Made by a program: the position numbers and the translations under genes. Below the pieces are notes generated by a model. The model did no database searches, was not told the DNA's origin, and worked only from the letters and a program-made list of their open reading frames with translations. Positions 8,230 through 16,956 of a stretch of DNA of 27,799 nt are shown here, piece by piece (the stretch's first letter is position 1; every line of letters starts with the position of its first letter). This DNA comes from Chrysochromulina parva (taxonomy: Eukaryota; Haptophyta; Prymnesiales; Chrysochromulinaceae), in assembly GCA_002887195.1 (NCBI GenBank), contig PJAB01000393.1, positions 1 through 27,799 on the forward strand. Direction: 5' to 3'.

Positions 8230-9414
8230 ATGCAGCCATCGGCCGCCGACGCAGCCACGGAGACGCTCGCCTTCGGCGTGGTGCGCGAGTACCTTAGCCG
8301 GCAAGGGTTTAAAGCGGCGCTGTCCGAGCTCGACGCCGCACGACCACCGGCCGATGAGGACCTCACGTCGCGCGCAGACATCGTGCGCCTTCTAAAGCTT
8401 GAGCCGCTTCTGCTGGCCAACCGCAAGCGAGCGGCGCCGCTGCGAACGCTCCTCGAGCTGCTCGTGTCGACCTTCTACATGCCGGATGATGATGACGACG
8501 AGCCAACGCTTCTGTGCCGCACTAGCACGACGAGCACTACTTTCTCCGTCTCCTTGCCATCGGGTGGCCCGCTTGCTGAGGCTGCCGCGGCGGCCGCCGC
8601 TGCCGCCGCCGCTGCCGCCGCCGCTTCGCTTCCGCCCGCACCACCCGCACCTCCGATGCCAACTGCATCGGCGGCACGGCCTCGGCCAGCGCGGCCGCAA
8701 TCCGCGAAAAGGGGTGTGCGCACCCCGAACACGCTGCCCCCTGGCTTTCAGGCATCTGGAGATGAAGCCGTCACGGCCGCGGTCGTGGCGCCGCTGCCAG
8801 TGGCCACTCCCAAATTGGCCGACCCAAATGCACCTCAGCGTATGGTGCTGAGCGATAGGCGCTCCGAGCGGCTCGTGGTGCAGCCTGGTGAGCTCAACGG
8901 CGGCTGCTGCGAGCTGAGCGATCTCGTCGATTGCGAGGTACTCGTGCTCGACTGGACGCAGCAAGTGACGATTGACGGCTGCCACGGCTGCCGCGTGCTC
9001 TTGGGGCCTGTGGACGGCTCGCTCATGCTGCGCGAGTGCTCGGGAGTTCGGTTGAGCGCCGTGTGCCGCCAGCTACGCACGCGCGACTGCGACGAGTGCG
9101 TGCTACGCCTGTTCACACTCAAACCCATTATAGAGAGCAGCACGCGCATGAGCTTCGGGCCGTGGAACGCAGCCTACCCCAAGTTGGCGGTACACCTTGC
9201 TAAGGCCAACATCGACCCAGAAGCCTTCCGCTGCAAGTGGTTTGCCGTTCATGACTTCAACGAGCCTGAGCTTGCTCCGGGTGCCACACCGGCGAATTGG
9301 GCTCTGTTGCCCGTCGAGACTTTTGGGGAGCGCTGGGCCGTCGAACTGGAGCTGTTGACCAAGGACCACGGCGCAAGTGAGAATCCGCTGCCGCTGGTGC
9401 TGCCGGACGCTTAG
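8230..9414 (+). CDS. RP2-like TBCC-domain protein with N-terminal LisH (putative Arl3 GAP)
   Basis: 394 residues from ATG 8230; the frame extends upstream only to a TTG. Residues about 10-40 form a LisH-like helix pair (FGVVREYLSRQGF..AL.ELD). Then come an acidic Asp run, a 17-Ala tract, a Pro-rich linker, and from about residue 215 a TBCC/XRP2 beta-helix. Diagnostic RP2 pieces are present: QLRTRDC with the arginine finger (R283), KPIIESS with its partner Glu (E302), FGPWN..YP.LA, WF.VHDFNEP, and NWALLP. RP2 stimulates GTP hydrolysis by Arl3, which releases lipidated cargo into cilia. Human RP2 is anchored by an N-terminal lipid. This protein begins MQPS and lacks that site, so the LisH may localise it, as reported for the TOF-LisH motif of trypanosome RP2. 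It fits a flagellated organism. Confidence 0.8.
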   Translation: MQPSAADAATETLAFGVVREYLSRQGFKAALSELDAARPPADEDLTSRADIVRLLKLEPLLLANRKRAAPLRTLLELLVSTFYMPDDDDDEPTLLCRTSTTSTTFSVSLPSGGPLAEAAAAAAAAAAAAAAASLPPAPPAPPMPTASAARPRPARPQSAKRGVRTPNTLPPGFQASGDEAVTAAVVAPLPVATPKLADPNAPQRMVLSDRRSERLVVQPGELNGGCCELSDLVDCEVLVLDWTQQVTIDGCHGCRVLLGPVDGSLMLRECSGVRLSAVCRQLRTRDCDECVLRLFTLKPIIESSTRMSFGPWNAAYPKLAVHLAKANIDPEAFRCKWFAVHDFNEPELAPGATPANWALLPVETFGERWAVELELLTKDHGASENPLPLVLPDA

Positions 9415-9737
9415 GTGGACGGTAGGTGGACGGAGAGGTGGACGGCAGTGCAGACCTGCGACCGTGCGATGCGAGACGTGGCGCTTCCGGCCGCTGTACC
9501 CGTGCGGTGACAGTCCGGTCTGTGAGCCACCCTGGCCACGCCAGAGCGTCATATCTAATGTAAAGGAAAACTATTTTATGGCGCGCGGCGGCCGTGACCC
9601 GTGTGATAAAAAATTATCTCGGAGGTGGACCGGAACGAGCGGTACTTAGCGCCGTCGACACTGCTGCGTACCGGCTGTAGCCGCGGAAAATCGTAAAAAG
9701 TAATAATGTAAAACCTTTTAACCCTCATGTTAACACT
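9415..9737. other. Convergent 3' spacer, AT-richer
   Basis: This lies between the stops of the RP2-like (+) and LRR (-) genes. It begins with three copies of AGGTGGACGG-like sequence (9412-9442) and becomes A/T-rich from about 9550 to 9735, as expected for two converging 3' ends. No gene is seen. Confidence 0.5.
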
Positions 9738-10499
9738 TTACAGCTCAAGTCGCGCGTTGGCGTTTGCACCGGCGACGTCGGCTCCGGTTGCATCGTCGTC
9801 CAGCATGGAGCGACGCCGTACCTCCTCATGGAGCGAAGCCATACCTCTGGCGCCTCCTCCGGCATACCTCTGCATTCGCTCCTCTGGACGCACCGCGAGC
9901 ACCGTTTCGACAGCACGCCGGGATTCACCATCAAGCGGGTTGGAGCCGAGGGTCAGCACGACGAGCGCACTGTTCGCCTTGAGCGCCTCAGCGAGCGCAC
10001 TCGCACCCTCGGCGCCTATTGCGTTGGAGTCGAGGTCCAGCAGGGTGAGCGCGCTGTTCACCTCGAGCGCTCCGGCGAGCGCCCTTGCGCCCTCGTTGCC
10101 AATCGAGTTGAAGCCCAGCAGCAGTACGGTGAGAGCGGTGTTGATCTTGAGTGCATCAGCCAGCGCCCTCACACCGTTGTCACTCATCGAATTGTGGCGG
10201 AGGCTGAGCGAAGTGAGCTCCGTGTTGGTGTTTAGCACCTCGGCCAGCGCTAGCAGACCGTCCTCGGGCAGGTTGCTCGCAGAGAGATCGACGAAGCTGC
10301 ACCCTGCGAGATTGAAGCTCCAAGCCGACCCGCCCTCCACCACACCAGATAGGGTGCAGTCCCTTGCCGTGCACCGCGCCACGAGCAGCATGGTGACGAG
10401 CTTGCTACGTAAGCGATGCATATAGGGATGACGCGTCGGAGTGGTCGGCTCAGAGGTGCGAGCGTGCGACCAGGTGCCTGAGCGAGCGCGTCTCTTCAT
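9738..10499 (-). CDS. Leucine-rich repeat protein (ribonuclease-inhibitor type)
   Basis: 253 residues from the longest ATG start (10499). ATG 10421 (MHRLRSKLV) is an equally possible start, and upstream the frame opens only with GTG. Four 28-residue RI-type LRRs at about residues 92-203 follow the pattern N-T/S-x-L-T-x-L-x-L-x-x-N-x-I-x-x-x-G-x-x-A-L-A-x-A-L, preceded by a degenerate one (about 64-91). The first ~60 residues are basic and unassigned. The last ~50 are non-repetitive, with Arg and acidic patches. This repeat class (NLRC3/RNI-like) is abundant in protist genomes and acts as a protein-binding scaffold. With no NACHT or kinase domain present, no specific role can be given. It runs opposite to the RP2-like gene and shares its 3' spacer. 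Confidence 0.7.
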   Translation of the reverse strand: MKRRARSGTWSHARTSEPTTPTRHPYMHRLRSKLVTMLLVARCTARDCTLSGVVEGGSAWSFNLAGCSFVDLSASNLPEDGLLALAEVLNTNTELTSLSLRHNSMSDNGVRALADALKINTALTVLLLGFNSIGNEGARALAGALEVNSALTLLDLDSNAIGAEGASALAEALKANSALVVLTLGSNPLDGESRRAVETVLAVRPEERMQRYAGGGARGMASLHEEVRRRSMLDDDATGADVAGANANARLEL

Positions 10500-10951
10500 A
10501 TGAATACACCCCCCACAAGTCTTCACACCCGGTCACAAACTAACTCAGAAAAGGTCGTGCCTCCATCAAATAGTCAAAAGTCCCTCATCTCAGTCCCCCC
10601 ATCGTGACCGAGAACCACTGTCAGCAACCGTACATGTACCGTACATCGGTCACACTGAGCGTCCCTTCGTCGCTCGTCGCACCCAGGCGGTGCCACACGC
10701 ATCCCCTTCCCTCCACTTATGCCACACACGCCAGACATACACCACGCACGTCCCGCGACTCGCGTTCGTGCTCACGTTCACGTACCGAGAGCGTACGGGC
10801 GGCAGCTCGGCGCCATGGTGGGCGCCATGGTTCTACCACGATCATGATAATGCGCCGCCCGCAGTCTATGGACAAAGGCCATGTATGCCCGAGCTGCCCC
10901 GCTCAAGCAAGACCGCGGGCGCTTTGAACAAGTTGCGACACCCATGCCAGC
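10500..10951. other. Intergenic region between LRR and ankyrin genes
   Basis: 452 bp holding the LRR upstream region and the ankyrin gene's 3' end (both minus strand). GGCGCCATGG occurs twice at about 10810-10831. The ATG-started frames here are Arg/Ser/His-rich and not protein-like. Confidence 0.45.
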
Positions 10952-12203
10952 TCACCAGAAGCCGCGGCCAAACTCTCCAGATTTCTTTTGGCGATCGCGC
11001 AGCTTCTGCTCCTCGACCACAAGGTCAATCAGAGAGTAGTCGTGGCCGCACCAGCCGAGCGCGTCCCGGCCGGACTTGTCCTTCAGCTCGAGTGAGGCGC
11101 CCGCCTCGAGGAGCATCCGTGCGCAGTCGATGTGTGGCTTGTCGGCGTAAATGTCTGCAAGGTACAGGGCAATCATCAACGGGGTCGAACCCGCTTCGGT
11201 GACGGGGTCAATGGCGCAACCCGCCTTGATGAGCTGGTGCACGCAGTCGGGATGCCCATTCTGCACGGCGATGTACAGCGCTGTGGCGCCCCCAAGCTCC
11301 TTCGGTCCGAGATCGGCGAGCTCCTTGGTCATGCTCGTTGCCCCAAGGCAAAGAACCACGCAGTCCATATGGCCATTCTGGGCGGAGATGTAGAGGGGCG
11401 AGAAGCCTTCGTCCGTCAGCTGCGTCACGGTCGCCCCGTGCTCGAGAAGGAGGGCCACCACCTCATAGTGCCCATTCTGCATAGCGACGGGTGGGCAGAA
11501 GGTGAGGGGTGCGTGGGTGGAGGGAGCGGGGTGGGTGGAGGAAGAGGGGTGGGTGCGAGCTCACCATGCAAGCGTTGTAGATGGCCGTGAAGCCCGGGCC
11601 CACCACAGTGTTCGGCTTGGCGCCATGCTCGAGCAGCAGACGCACCAAACGCTTGTACCCGGCAACGGAGGCCTCCAGCAGAGGCGTCGTCTCGAACGGC
11701 TGCCAGTCCACCTTGCATAGAACATTCGGGTCGGCGCCCGACTTCAACAGCAGAGAGAGCTCACTCTGGCACTTCTTCGAGGCGTACTCGCACAGGAGCT
11801 TTGCCTCGCTCTGACCGCGCGTCGCACCCTCCGACATCATCTTCTTCAGTCCGCCGCCAATGCTGGTCGGCCCAGCCTTGCGCGAGTTGATTGCGTTGGA
11901 CTGAAGGGACGAACCCATCATCTCGCTCTTGCCAGAATGCTGCACGGGATTGATGATCGGGGGCGGACCGGGGGCGCGCCTGGGCCACGACGGTTGGTAG
12001 CAAAAATCTGCGGGTTCCGACCAAGGCAACACATCGTACTTGGGTAGGGGTTCTGGCGATCGTCGCCTGCCAGAGAGAGAGAGAGAAAGAGAGAGCGAGA
12101 GAGCGAGAGAGCGAGAGTCGATTGCCAGCCGTGAGTGATGACCGGCGTACAGGCCGGCAGTGACGAGAGCAGCGAGGACCGCGTCATCTTGGCAAACTCA
12201 CAT
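10952..12203 (-). CDS. Ankyrin-repeat protein, three exons, start codon probably split by an intron
   Basis: Exons, in minus-strand order: 12203-12202 (the AT of the start), 12066-11565, 11476-10952; 342 residues. The first 80 residues are Pro-rich with no domain. Ankyrin repeats start near residue 95 (SELSLLLKSGADPN) and continue through TTPLLEASVAGYKRLVRLLLEHGA, then GFTAIYNACM/NGHYEVVALLLEHGA, where the slash marks the second intron, and several more. The protein ends in a charged tail. Joining at 11565/11476 restores a textbook repeat, so that intron is firm. The first intron is less certain but has a GTGAGT donor and a strong CT-rich acceptor. If it is wrong, the protein would start at ATG 11921. 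No catalytic domain is seen; it is probably a scaffold. It is divergent from the methyltransferase gene, with about 230 bp between starts. Confidence 0.75.
11477..11564 (-). other. 88-bp intron within an ankyrin repeat
   Basis: The donor GTGAGC starts at 11564 after ATG (Met); the acceptor is CTATGCAG ending at 11477; phase 0. The interior is C/T-rich with repeated CCACCCA units. Removal joins NACM to NGHYEVV, giving a regular ankyrin helix pair. It lacks the 19-mer shared by the RAD54 and nucleoporin introns. Confidence 0.85.
12067..12201 (-). other. 135-bp intron with (CT)n polypyrimidine tract
   Basis: On the minus strand AAAAAAT is followed by the consensus donor GTGAGT (from 12201). The acceptor TGGCAG ends at 12067 and is preceded by a ~45-nt CT-rich tract (plus-strand GA repeat, 12073-12118). 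Splicing creates AAAAAATGCGACG, i.e. an ATG in the ankyrin frame. An alternative acceptor at 12008 would instead fuse the ATG at 12295 in frame, but that upstream exon has AT-rich third positions unlike coding DNA here. Confidence 0.5.
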
Positions 12204-12432
12204 TTTTTGCGAAGCGCAAGTGGATTTGGAGCCAAGTTTCTTCCAAACATAGGTCGCGTGAAAACAAACCGCTGACCGAAAGAACCAAAGGACATGGAGA
12301 GAAGTCGCCGTGAGGAAAATAGTTCGCGGTTTAGGGAGAGTTTTTCGCACTCGAAGAAACCGCAGGTGCTCGCGTTCTCCCGAGATACATGTAAACGCAG
12401 TTCCAGGAACTTGGATCCGGTCGGCATCTACA
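12204..12432. promoter_or_regulatory. Short divergent intergenic region (putative bidirectional promoter)
   Basis: About 230 bp separates the start of the minus-strand ankyrin gene from ATG 12433 of the plus-strand methyltransferase gene, so both promoters and 5' UTRs must lie here. Upstream ATGs on the minus strand (12295, 12250) imply that transcription of the ankyrin gene starts downstream of them or that short upstream ORFs exist. No clear core element is recognised. Confidence 0.35.
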
Positions 12433-13539
12433 ATGGCGACCAAGTCGCGTCTCCGGTTGCTCCTCAACGGCGAGCTCGCAGAGCTCTTCGTCAAGGATGT
12501 GCAGCCTTACATGCCCACATGGTTCTTGCGCTTCCTCGTGGCCTCGTGGATGAAGTATTGTGGCTACCTGATGCGCAGTGGTGATGTCGTGGTGCAGCAG
12601 ATCATTCTGGACCGCAAGGAGCGCTTCATGCGTCCGGTGACGGCCGAGGTCGAGGTGACCAACGAGCAGCTGTACGCAAACGATCCCGAATTCTTCCTTC
12701 TGCACCTGGGGCCGCGTCTCAAGTACAGCGCGTGCGAGTGGCCCGAGGGCTCGGAGAAGGACGGGTTCGCCGCCGGCCTCGGCAAGGCAGAGGATTACAC
12801 TGTCGCCATCTACCAGGAAAAGGCGGGGCTCGCGTCGCTGCCCGCCGGCGCGCGTGTGCTCGAGCTCGGCTGCGGCTGGGGCGCTATCTCGCTCACCAAC
12901 GCGGCGCGCTTCCCGCACCTCACCTTCATCAGCTTCTCGAACTCGCCGCCGCAGATCGAGTTCATCCGTGCGCGCGCCAAGGAGCGGGGCATCACCAACC
13001 TGACCGTGTCCGTCGAGGACTACGCGCTCTTCGTCGATCCATCCAAGTCGAAGGTCGCGCCCGCGGGTGCGCCCCTCTTCGATGCCGCCATTGCCATCGA
13101 GACTGTAGAGCACGCACAGAACATCGGTGAGCTGCTGCGAGGCGTTGCACTCCGCCTAAAGCCGGGTGCCAAGTTCTTCGTGCACTCGCTGCTGCACCAG
13201 TCGTGCAGCTACCTGCTTAGCCCCGACACGTGGATGGGGCGCAACTTCTACACGGGCGGCTCGATCCTCGCTCTCAACTCATACTTCCATCTCGCACCCA
13301 AGGACCTGTACTTGGCTGACGTCCAGCCGATCAGTGGGGTCGGCTACATGAAGACTAGCCTCGCGTGGCTCGAGCTGCAGGAGAAGAACAAGGCGCGCTT
13401 CGTCAAGAAGTACGGCTCCGACTTTTACGAAGGCTTCCGCATGTTCTACATTGCAGTTGCCGAGGCCTTTGGCGCGAACAACGGTGCCGAGTTCATGTGC
13501 GGATACTACGTCTTCGAGAAGCTCAATCTGGTGAAGTGA
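12433..13539 (+). CDS. SAM-dependent methyltransferase, coclaurine N-methyltransferase/CFA-synthase family
   Basis: 368 residues from ATG 12433 (CAATGG context; the frame extends upstream only to GTG). SAM-binding motif I is VLELGCGWGAIS (142-153), followed by an acidic motif, IETVEH, and post-motif LKPGAKFFVHSLLH. The second half matches the plant coclaurine N-methyltransferase-like group: W-M-G-R-N-F-Y-T-G-G, a conserved W-L block, FRMFYIAVAEAFG-NNGAEFMCGYYVF. The N-terminal ~80 residues are the usual helical region of that group. It should transfer a methyl group from S-adenosylmethionine; the substrate (amine, fatty acyl chain or other) cannot be told from sequence. No transit peptide or membrane segment is obvious. 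A 14-bp tandem duplication overlaps the stop codon (13525-13552). Confidence 0.85.
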   Translation: MATKSRLRLLLNGELAELFVKDVQPYMPTWFLRFLVASWMKYCGYLMRSGDVVVQQIILDRKERFMRPVTAEVEVTNEQLYANDPEFFLLHLGPRLKYSACEWPEGSEKDGFAAGLGKAEDYTVAIYQEKAGLASLPAGARVLELGCGWGAISLTNAARFPHLTFISFSNSPPQIEFIRARAKERGITNLTVSVEDYALFVDPSKSKVAPAGAPLFDAAIAIETVEHAQNIGELLRGVALRLKPGAKFFVHSLLHQSCSYLLSPDTWMGRNFYTGGSILALNSYFHLAPKDLYLADVQPISGVGYMKTSLAWLELQEKNKARFVKKYGSDFYEGFRMFYIAVAEAFGANNGAEFMCGYYVFEKLNLVK

Positions 13540-13935
13540 ATCTTGTGAAGTGAGACCGGGAGAGACAGGAAGACCTCGCCTTCCCGAGTGAGGAGAGCGA
13601 TAGAGCTCTAGAGGATGCGATGGGGTGTGGGTGCTGTCCATCTCCGATGCACCTACAGGGACGGGAGAAGTGTCAGACTCACGTCAGACCTCAGACTCAG
13701 CGCGAGATGACCGGGCCCGGGCGCTTGCCACATCTGGGAATCGGGGCACACTTGGACTTGCCCGCGCACACAGCAAGCCATGCCGCGTGTCCACAGGTCA
13801 CGTTCAGATAAGCTCTTGTCACAGGGGTTTTTGGAATTCCTCCTTGGTCCTGGCTTTCGTGCGGGGAGGGGCCGCACTTCACGAATTAAGAGTCAGCGCG
13901 TTCACCAGCACAAGAGGGAGCATGAGGGAGGAGGC
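13540..13935. other. Intergenic region upstream of co-chaperone gene
   Basis: 396 bp between two same-strand genes. ATG 13780 is in frame with the next gene and would add 52 basic residues. A short out-of-frame ATG at 13922 (MREEA-stop) overlaps the preferred start at 13936. Nothing else is identified. Confidence 0.4.
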
Positions 13936-16050
13936 ATGAAATCGCAGCATGTAGACCGAGCCCTCGGCCCCAAGGTGAGCGCGGCTGCCTTCCACGGCAA
14001 GCTTTCGAAGCTGCAAAGGTACCTGGAGGAGGAGGATGGCACGCTGCTCGACTGCCCGTCTGTGGACTATGCCGATCAGGATGGTATGACGCCGCTCCAC
14101 GCCGCGTGTCAGGAGGGCCACGACCAATGCGTTGAGCTGCTGCTGCGCGCCGGTGCACGCGTTGATAGCACCAGCAAGCATGGCCTGACGCCGCTTATCA
14201 TCGCATGTGAGAACGGCTGGCATGGCTGCGCCCATCTCCTGGTCAAGGCAACAGCGGCAATCGACAAGGCGGAGAATCTCAACGCGGCGACTGCCTTGCA
14301 CGGTGCGTGTCTCAACGGCGCGGTTGAGTGTGTCGAGCTTCTTCTCCAAGCGCGCGCGCTGCTCAACGTGGTCGACAAGGACGGCGCAACGCCGCTCATC
14401 CTTGCGGCACACCACGGCCACATCGAGTGCGTCAAGCTGCTCGTGGGTGCGGGCGCCGATGAGTTGGTCGAGTACGAGGGCAAGATCGCGTTCGAACTCG
14501 CCGAAGACGCCGGTCACGAGTCGTGCGCTAAGGTACTCGAGCGCAAGGCGTCAGGCCGCAAGCCTTGCTCGAGGGAGGGCGAGGCCTCCGAGGAGCTGGG
14601 CGAGGAGCAGGGCGAGGAGGAAAGTTCGGCGTTGATTGAGTCGCCGCCGCCGCCGCCGCCGCCGCAGCCAGGCGTGGACAAGATGCTCTCGGAGCTGTCG
14701 AAGCAGGTCAAGGCGGTGGGTCTGAAGGGCGCCGACGTGATCGCCGCCAAGCAGCAGGAGCTCGATGTGGAGTCTAAGCGCCACGTGGACGCGAAAGCGA
14801 AAGCGAAGGCGGAGGCGGAGGCAAACGCGATCGCCACAGCGCCGCGCGCGTCGTCGGATGCTAAGGAGAAGGCAAACATGCTCTTCGCCAAGGGCAAGAT
14901 CACTGAGGCCGCCGAACTCTACGAGAGAGCTCTGCAGCTCGACGAGGTCGAGGCCGAGCCGAAAGCGCGTGCAGTGCTGCACAGCAACCTAGCCGCGTGC
15001 CGTCTCAAGCAGCGACGCTGGCGCGACGCGGTTTCAGAGTGCGACAGTGCGTGCGCGTTGTACCCTTGTTTCACGAAGGCGCTCTTCCGACGTGCACAGG
15101 CAAGGCGCCATCTGTGTGACCCTGAGGGGGCGCTGCAAGACGCCCAGCTCGCCTACAAAGCTCTGTGTGACGCGGGTGGCGGTAAGCCCATCGGCGAGGC
15201 GGGCAAGCAGATGGGCGCCGAGATGGAGCGCTTTGTGGAATCCGTTAAGCAGGAGGCAAAGGCCGTAGTCGAAGGCAAGGAGCGGCGCGAGCTTGAGGAG
15301 CATGGCATCTCGCTCGGAGCCCTTTCCGACGCGAAGAGCAAGACCGGCTACGGCCACTACGCGTTGCAAGGCGACAAGACGCAGGACTACATCTGGTTCG
15401 TGCGGCAGCACTGCGCGCGTGGCTTCAAGGGTCTCCAATTTGAGCGCAAGGAACCCTTCACGGCACCCAACGGTTACACGGCTCGCCACGGCATCATACG
15501 CTTGAGCGACTTTGATCCCGACCCCAAAGAGGGTCGCAAGCGCGATTTGTTCGGCATCCTCGAGGGTGAGTGCACGATCCGGTACCATGGTGGGCGGCGC
15601 GCGCTTTTCTTCGACTTGACGCTCGAAGTGCCCTGGCGCGCCGTGTTGGGCGAGGGCACGGAGCGGGAAGAGCAGCTGGGTGGCAAGACGCGCCTGTGGA
15701 ACGTGAACCATTACACCGCGTTTCACGATTGGAAGCACCTTCACTTGCGCAGCACGCACGCGGCTGAGTCGGGGCCGGCGCAGGATGCGATCTCGACGAT
15801 GTTCGCGCCTGCCGCGCTCGCACTTATCAAATGTAAGCTACAGGAGGTCCTCGGCAAGCTCATGTATGACAAGATCGACCCGGCGATGCTCGACCCTCCA
15901 AAGAAGCCCCTCGACCCTCCAAAGATGAACCCAAAGAAGCCCCAGGCCGGCAGCCGCGCGTGGGGCAAAGGCACCGTCGACTACTCCAAGTGGGACATGC
16001 TCGACGAGGACGGCGAAGAGGACGAGGACGAGGTGCATCGCGTCACCTAG
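13936..16050 (+). CDS. Ankyrin-TPR-Aha1-like fusion, putative Hsp90/Hsp70 co-chaperone
   Basis: 704 residues from ATG 13936; an in-frame ATG at 13780 would add 52 basic residues. Residues ~12-205 are ankyrin repeats (TPLHAACQEGHDQCVELLLRAGA and four or five more). Then come an acidic Glu stretch, a nine-residue Pro-rich run, and an Ala/Lys coiled coil (~275-305). Residues ~308-415 are TPRs with all five carboxylate-clamp positions seen in HOP and other Hsp co-chaperones: K310, N314, N351, K381, R385. These bind the EEVD tail of Hsp90/Hsp70. Residues ~470-645 resemble the N-terminal domain of the Hsp90 ATPase activator Aha1 (LEGECTIRYHGGRRALFFDLTLEVPW; C-terminal amphipathic helix), although the usual NxNxWHW signature is weak. 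The tail is acidic, with VDYSKWD. I infer a cytosolic co-chaperone whose ankyrin part selects clients. Confidence 0.75.
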   Translation: MKSQHVDRALGPKVSAAAFHGKLSKLQRYLEEEDGTLLDCPSVDYADQDGMTPLHAACQEGHDQCVELLLRAGARVDSTSKHGLTPLIIACENGWHGCAHLLVKATAAIDKAENLNAATALHGACLNGAVECVELLLQARALLNVVDKDGATPLILAAHHGHIECVKLLVGAGADELVEYEGKIAFELAEDAGHESCAKVLERKASGRKPCSREGEASEELGEEQGEEESSALIESPPPPPPPQPGVDKMLSELSKQVKAVGLKGADVIAAKQQELDVESKRHVDAKAKAKAEAEANAIATAPRASSDAKEKANMLFAKGKITEAAELYERALQLDEVEAEPKARAVLHSNLAACRLKQRRWRDAVSECDSACALYPCFTKALFRRAQARRHLCDPEGALQDAQLAYKALCDAGGGKPIGEAGKQMGAEMERFVESVKQEAKAVVEGKERRELEEHGISLGALSDAKSKTGYGHYALQGDKTQDYIWFVRQHCARGFKGLQFERKEPFTAPNGYTARHGIIRLSDFDPDPKEGRKRDLFGILEGECTIRYHGGRRALFFDLTLEVPWRAVLGEGTEREEQLGGKTRLWNVNHYTAFHDWKHLHLRSTHAAESGPAQDAISTMFAPAALALIKCKLQEVLGKLMYDKIDPAMLDPPKKPLDPPKMNPKKPQAGSRAWGKGTVDYSKWDMLDEDGEEDEDEVHRVT

Positions 16051-16707
16051 GTGCCGCTGGCTGCGGGCCGCCCGGACCAATTATATTTGCCCGAGCCGAT
16101 GCTTGGCGCGCGGCAGCAAAGGGCGCGCATGCACAGGTGACAACAGACAAGGGGCGCCCATCCGGTTACCCGGTCGATCCCCATACACCGCTGACAAGTA
16201 GTATGGATTCAAACTCTTCAGAAGGGAAGAAGATGAGCCCTCAGAGTTGCTTCGCACAGCACTTCACACAGCGTCCTAGCTTGTGCTTTTGAGCTTTGTG
16301 ATCGTCACACACTTCACGCTGGTCCCGCCCGGCCTAGGGGCTTGGCCCGCCCCCCCTAAATTGTAAATAAATCTAATATAAATAAAGACCACGCGGCACG
16401 CGTCGCCGCGGCATCGAAGGACGTCGACTACCTCCTCAACACGCCCCCAAACGTTATACACATGGAGGCCAACGCCCCACACCTGATCCTGCGTGATCTG
16501 GGGGCTGATGATAGTGTGTGAACAGCCTGTGAAGAAGTTGGAAGTTGGAAGTAGGGGAGATGAGTCTCGAAATAGTATCATCGTCGGCGACCGAAGCGGG
16601 CCGCGACGCAGAGAGAGGCGCGCAAGGCCTGAAGTTCTCAGCATCATTTTCGTGACCCTGTTGCTGACACGCTGTCCTCCAACTGTCGCAGTCGCGGCGA
16701 TAGTGCC
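16051..16707. other. Intergenic region with AATAAA signals
   Basis: 657 bp. AATAAA occurs at 16366-16371 and 16381-16386 in an A/T-rich patch, possible polyadenylation signals for the co-chaperone gene about 320 nt after its stop. An ATG frame on the minus strand (16276-16647, 123 codons) has no recognisable domain, and I do not call it a gene. Confidence 0.4.
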
Positions 16708-16956
16708 ATGGCTTCCTCATGCGCTGACCAGAAATACGCACTCCTTGAGTGCCTCGCTGACTCGCCTCTCGTACTCAACGGCCGTCCAGTGAAGGAGTGC
16801 ATGACTTTGACAAAGGAGGAATCCGGCTGCAAGGAGTTTCGCACCGCCTATTACGAGTGCAAACGTGGACAACTCGATATGCGCAAGCGCATCAAAGGCA
16901 ACATGCCAGGCACAGTGGACATCCACGATAAAGAGCAGCCCACACCTGTGAGGTAG
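16708..16956 (+). CDS. COA5: COA5/PET191 cytochrome c oxidase assembly factor
   Basis: 82 residues, complete, a usual length for the family. It starts MASSCADQKYALLEC, close to known COA5/PET191 N-termini, and continues to FRTAYYECKRGQLDMRKRI, the family's hallmark. Cysteines at 5, 15, 31, 41 and 51 give CX9C spacing three times (5-15, 31-41, 41-51), the CHCH-type pattern oxidised by the Mia40 pathway in the mitochondrial intermembrane space. The protein is needed for assembly of complex IV in yeast and humans. Single exon; the ATG context is GCCATGG. Its 3' end converges with that of the disordered protein on the other strand. Confidence 0.93.
   Translation: MASSCADQKYALLECLADSPLVLNGRPVKECMTLTKEESGCKEFRTAYYECKRGQLDMRKRIKGNMPGTVDIHDKEQPTPVR

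Noticed and set aside
12331..13113. Minus-strand 260-codon frame opposite the methyltransferase
   Set aside because: Shadow of a GC-rich gene; no motifs, while the plus strand has a complete SAM fold.
16276..16647. ATG-started 123-codon minus-strand frame upstream of COA5
   Set aside because: No domain, no homology I recognise, crosses an AATAAA-rich patch; not enough to call a gene.
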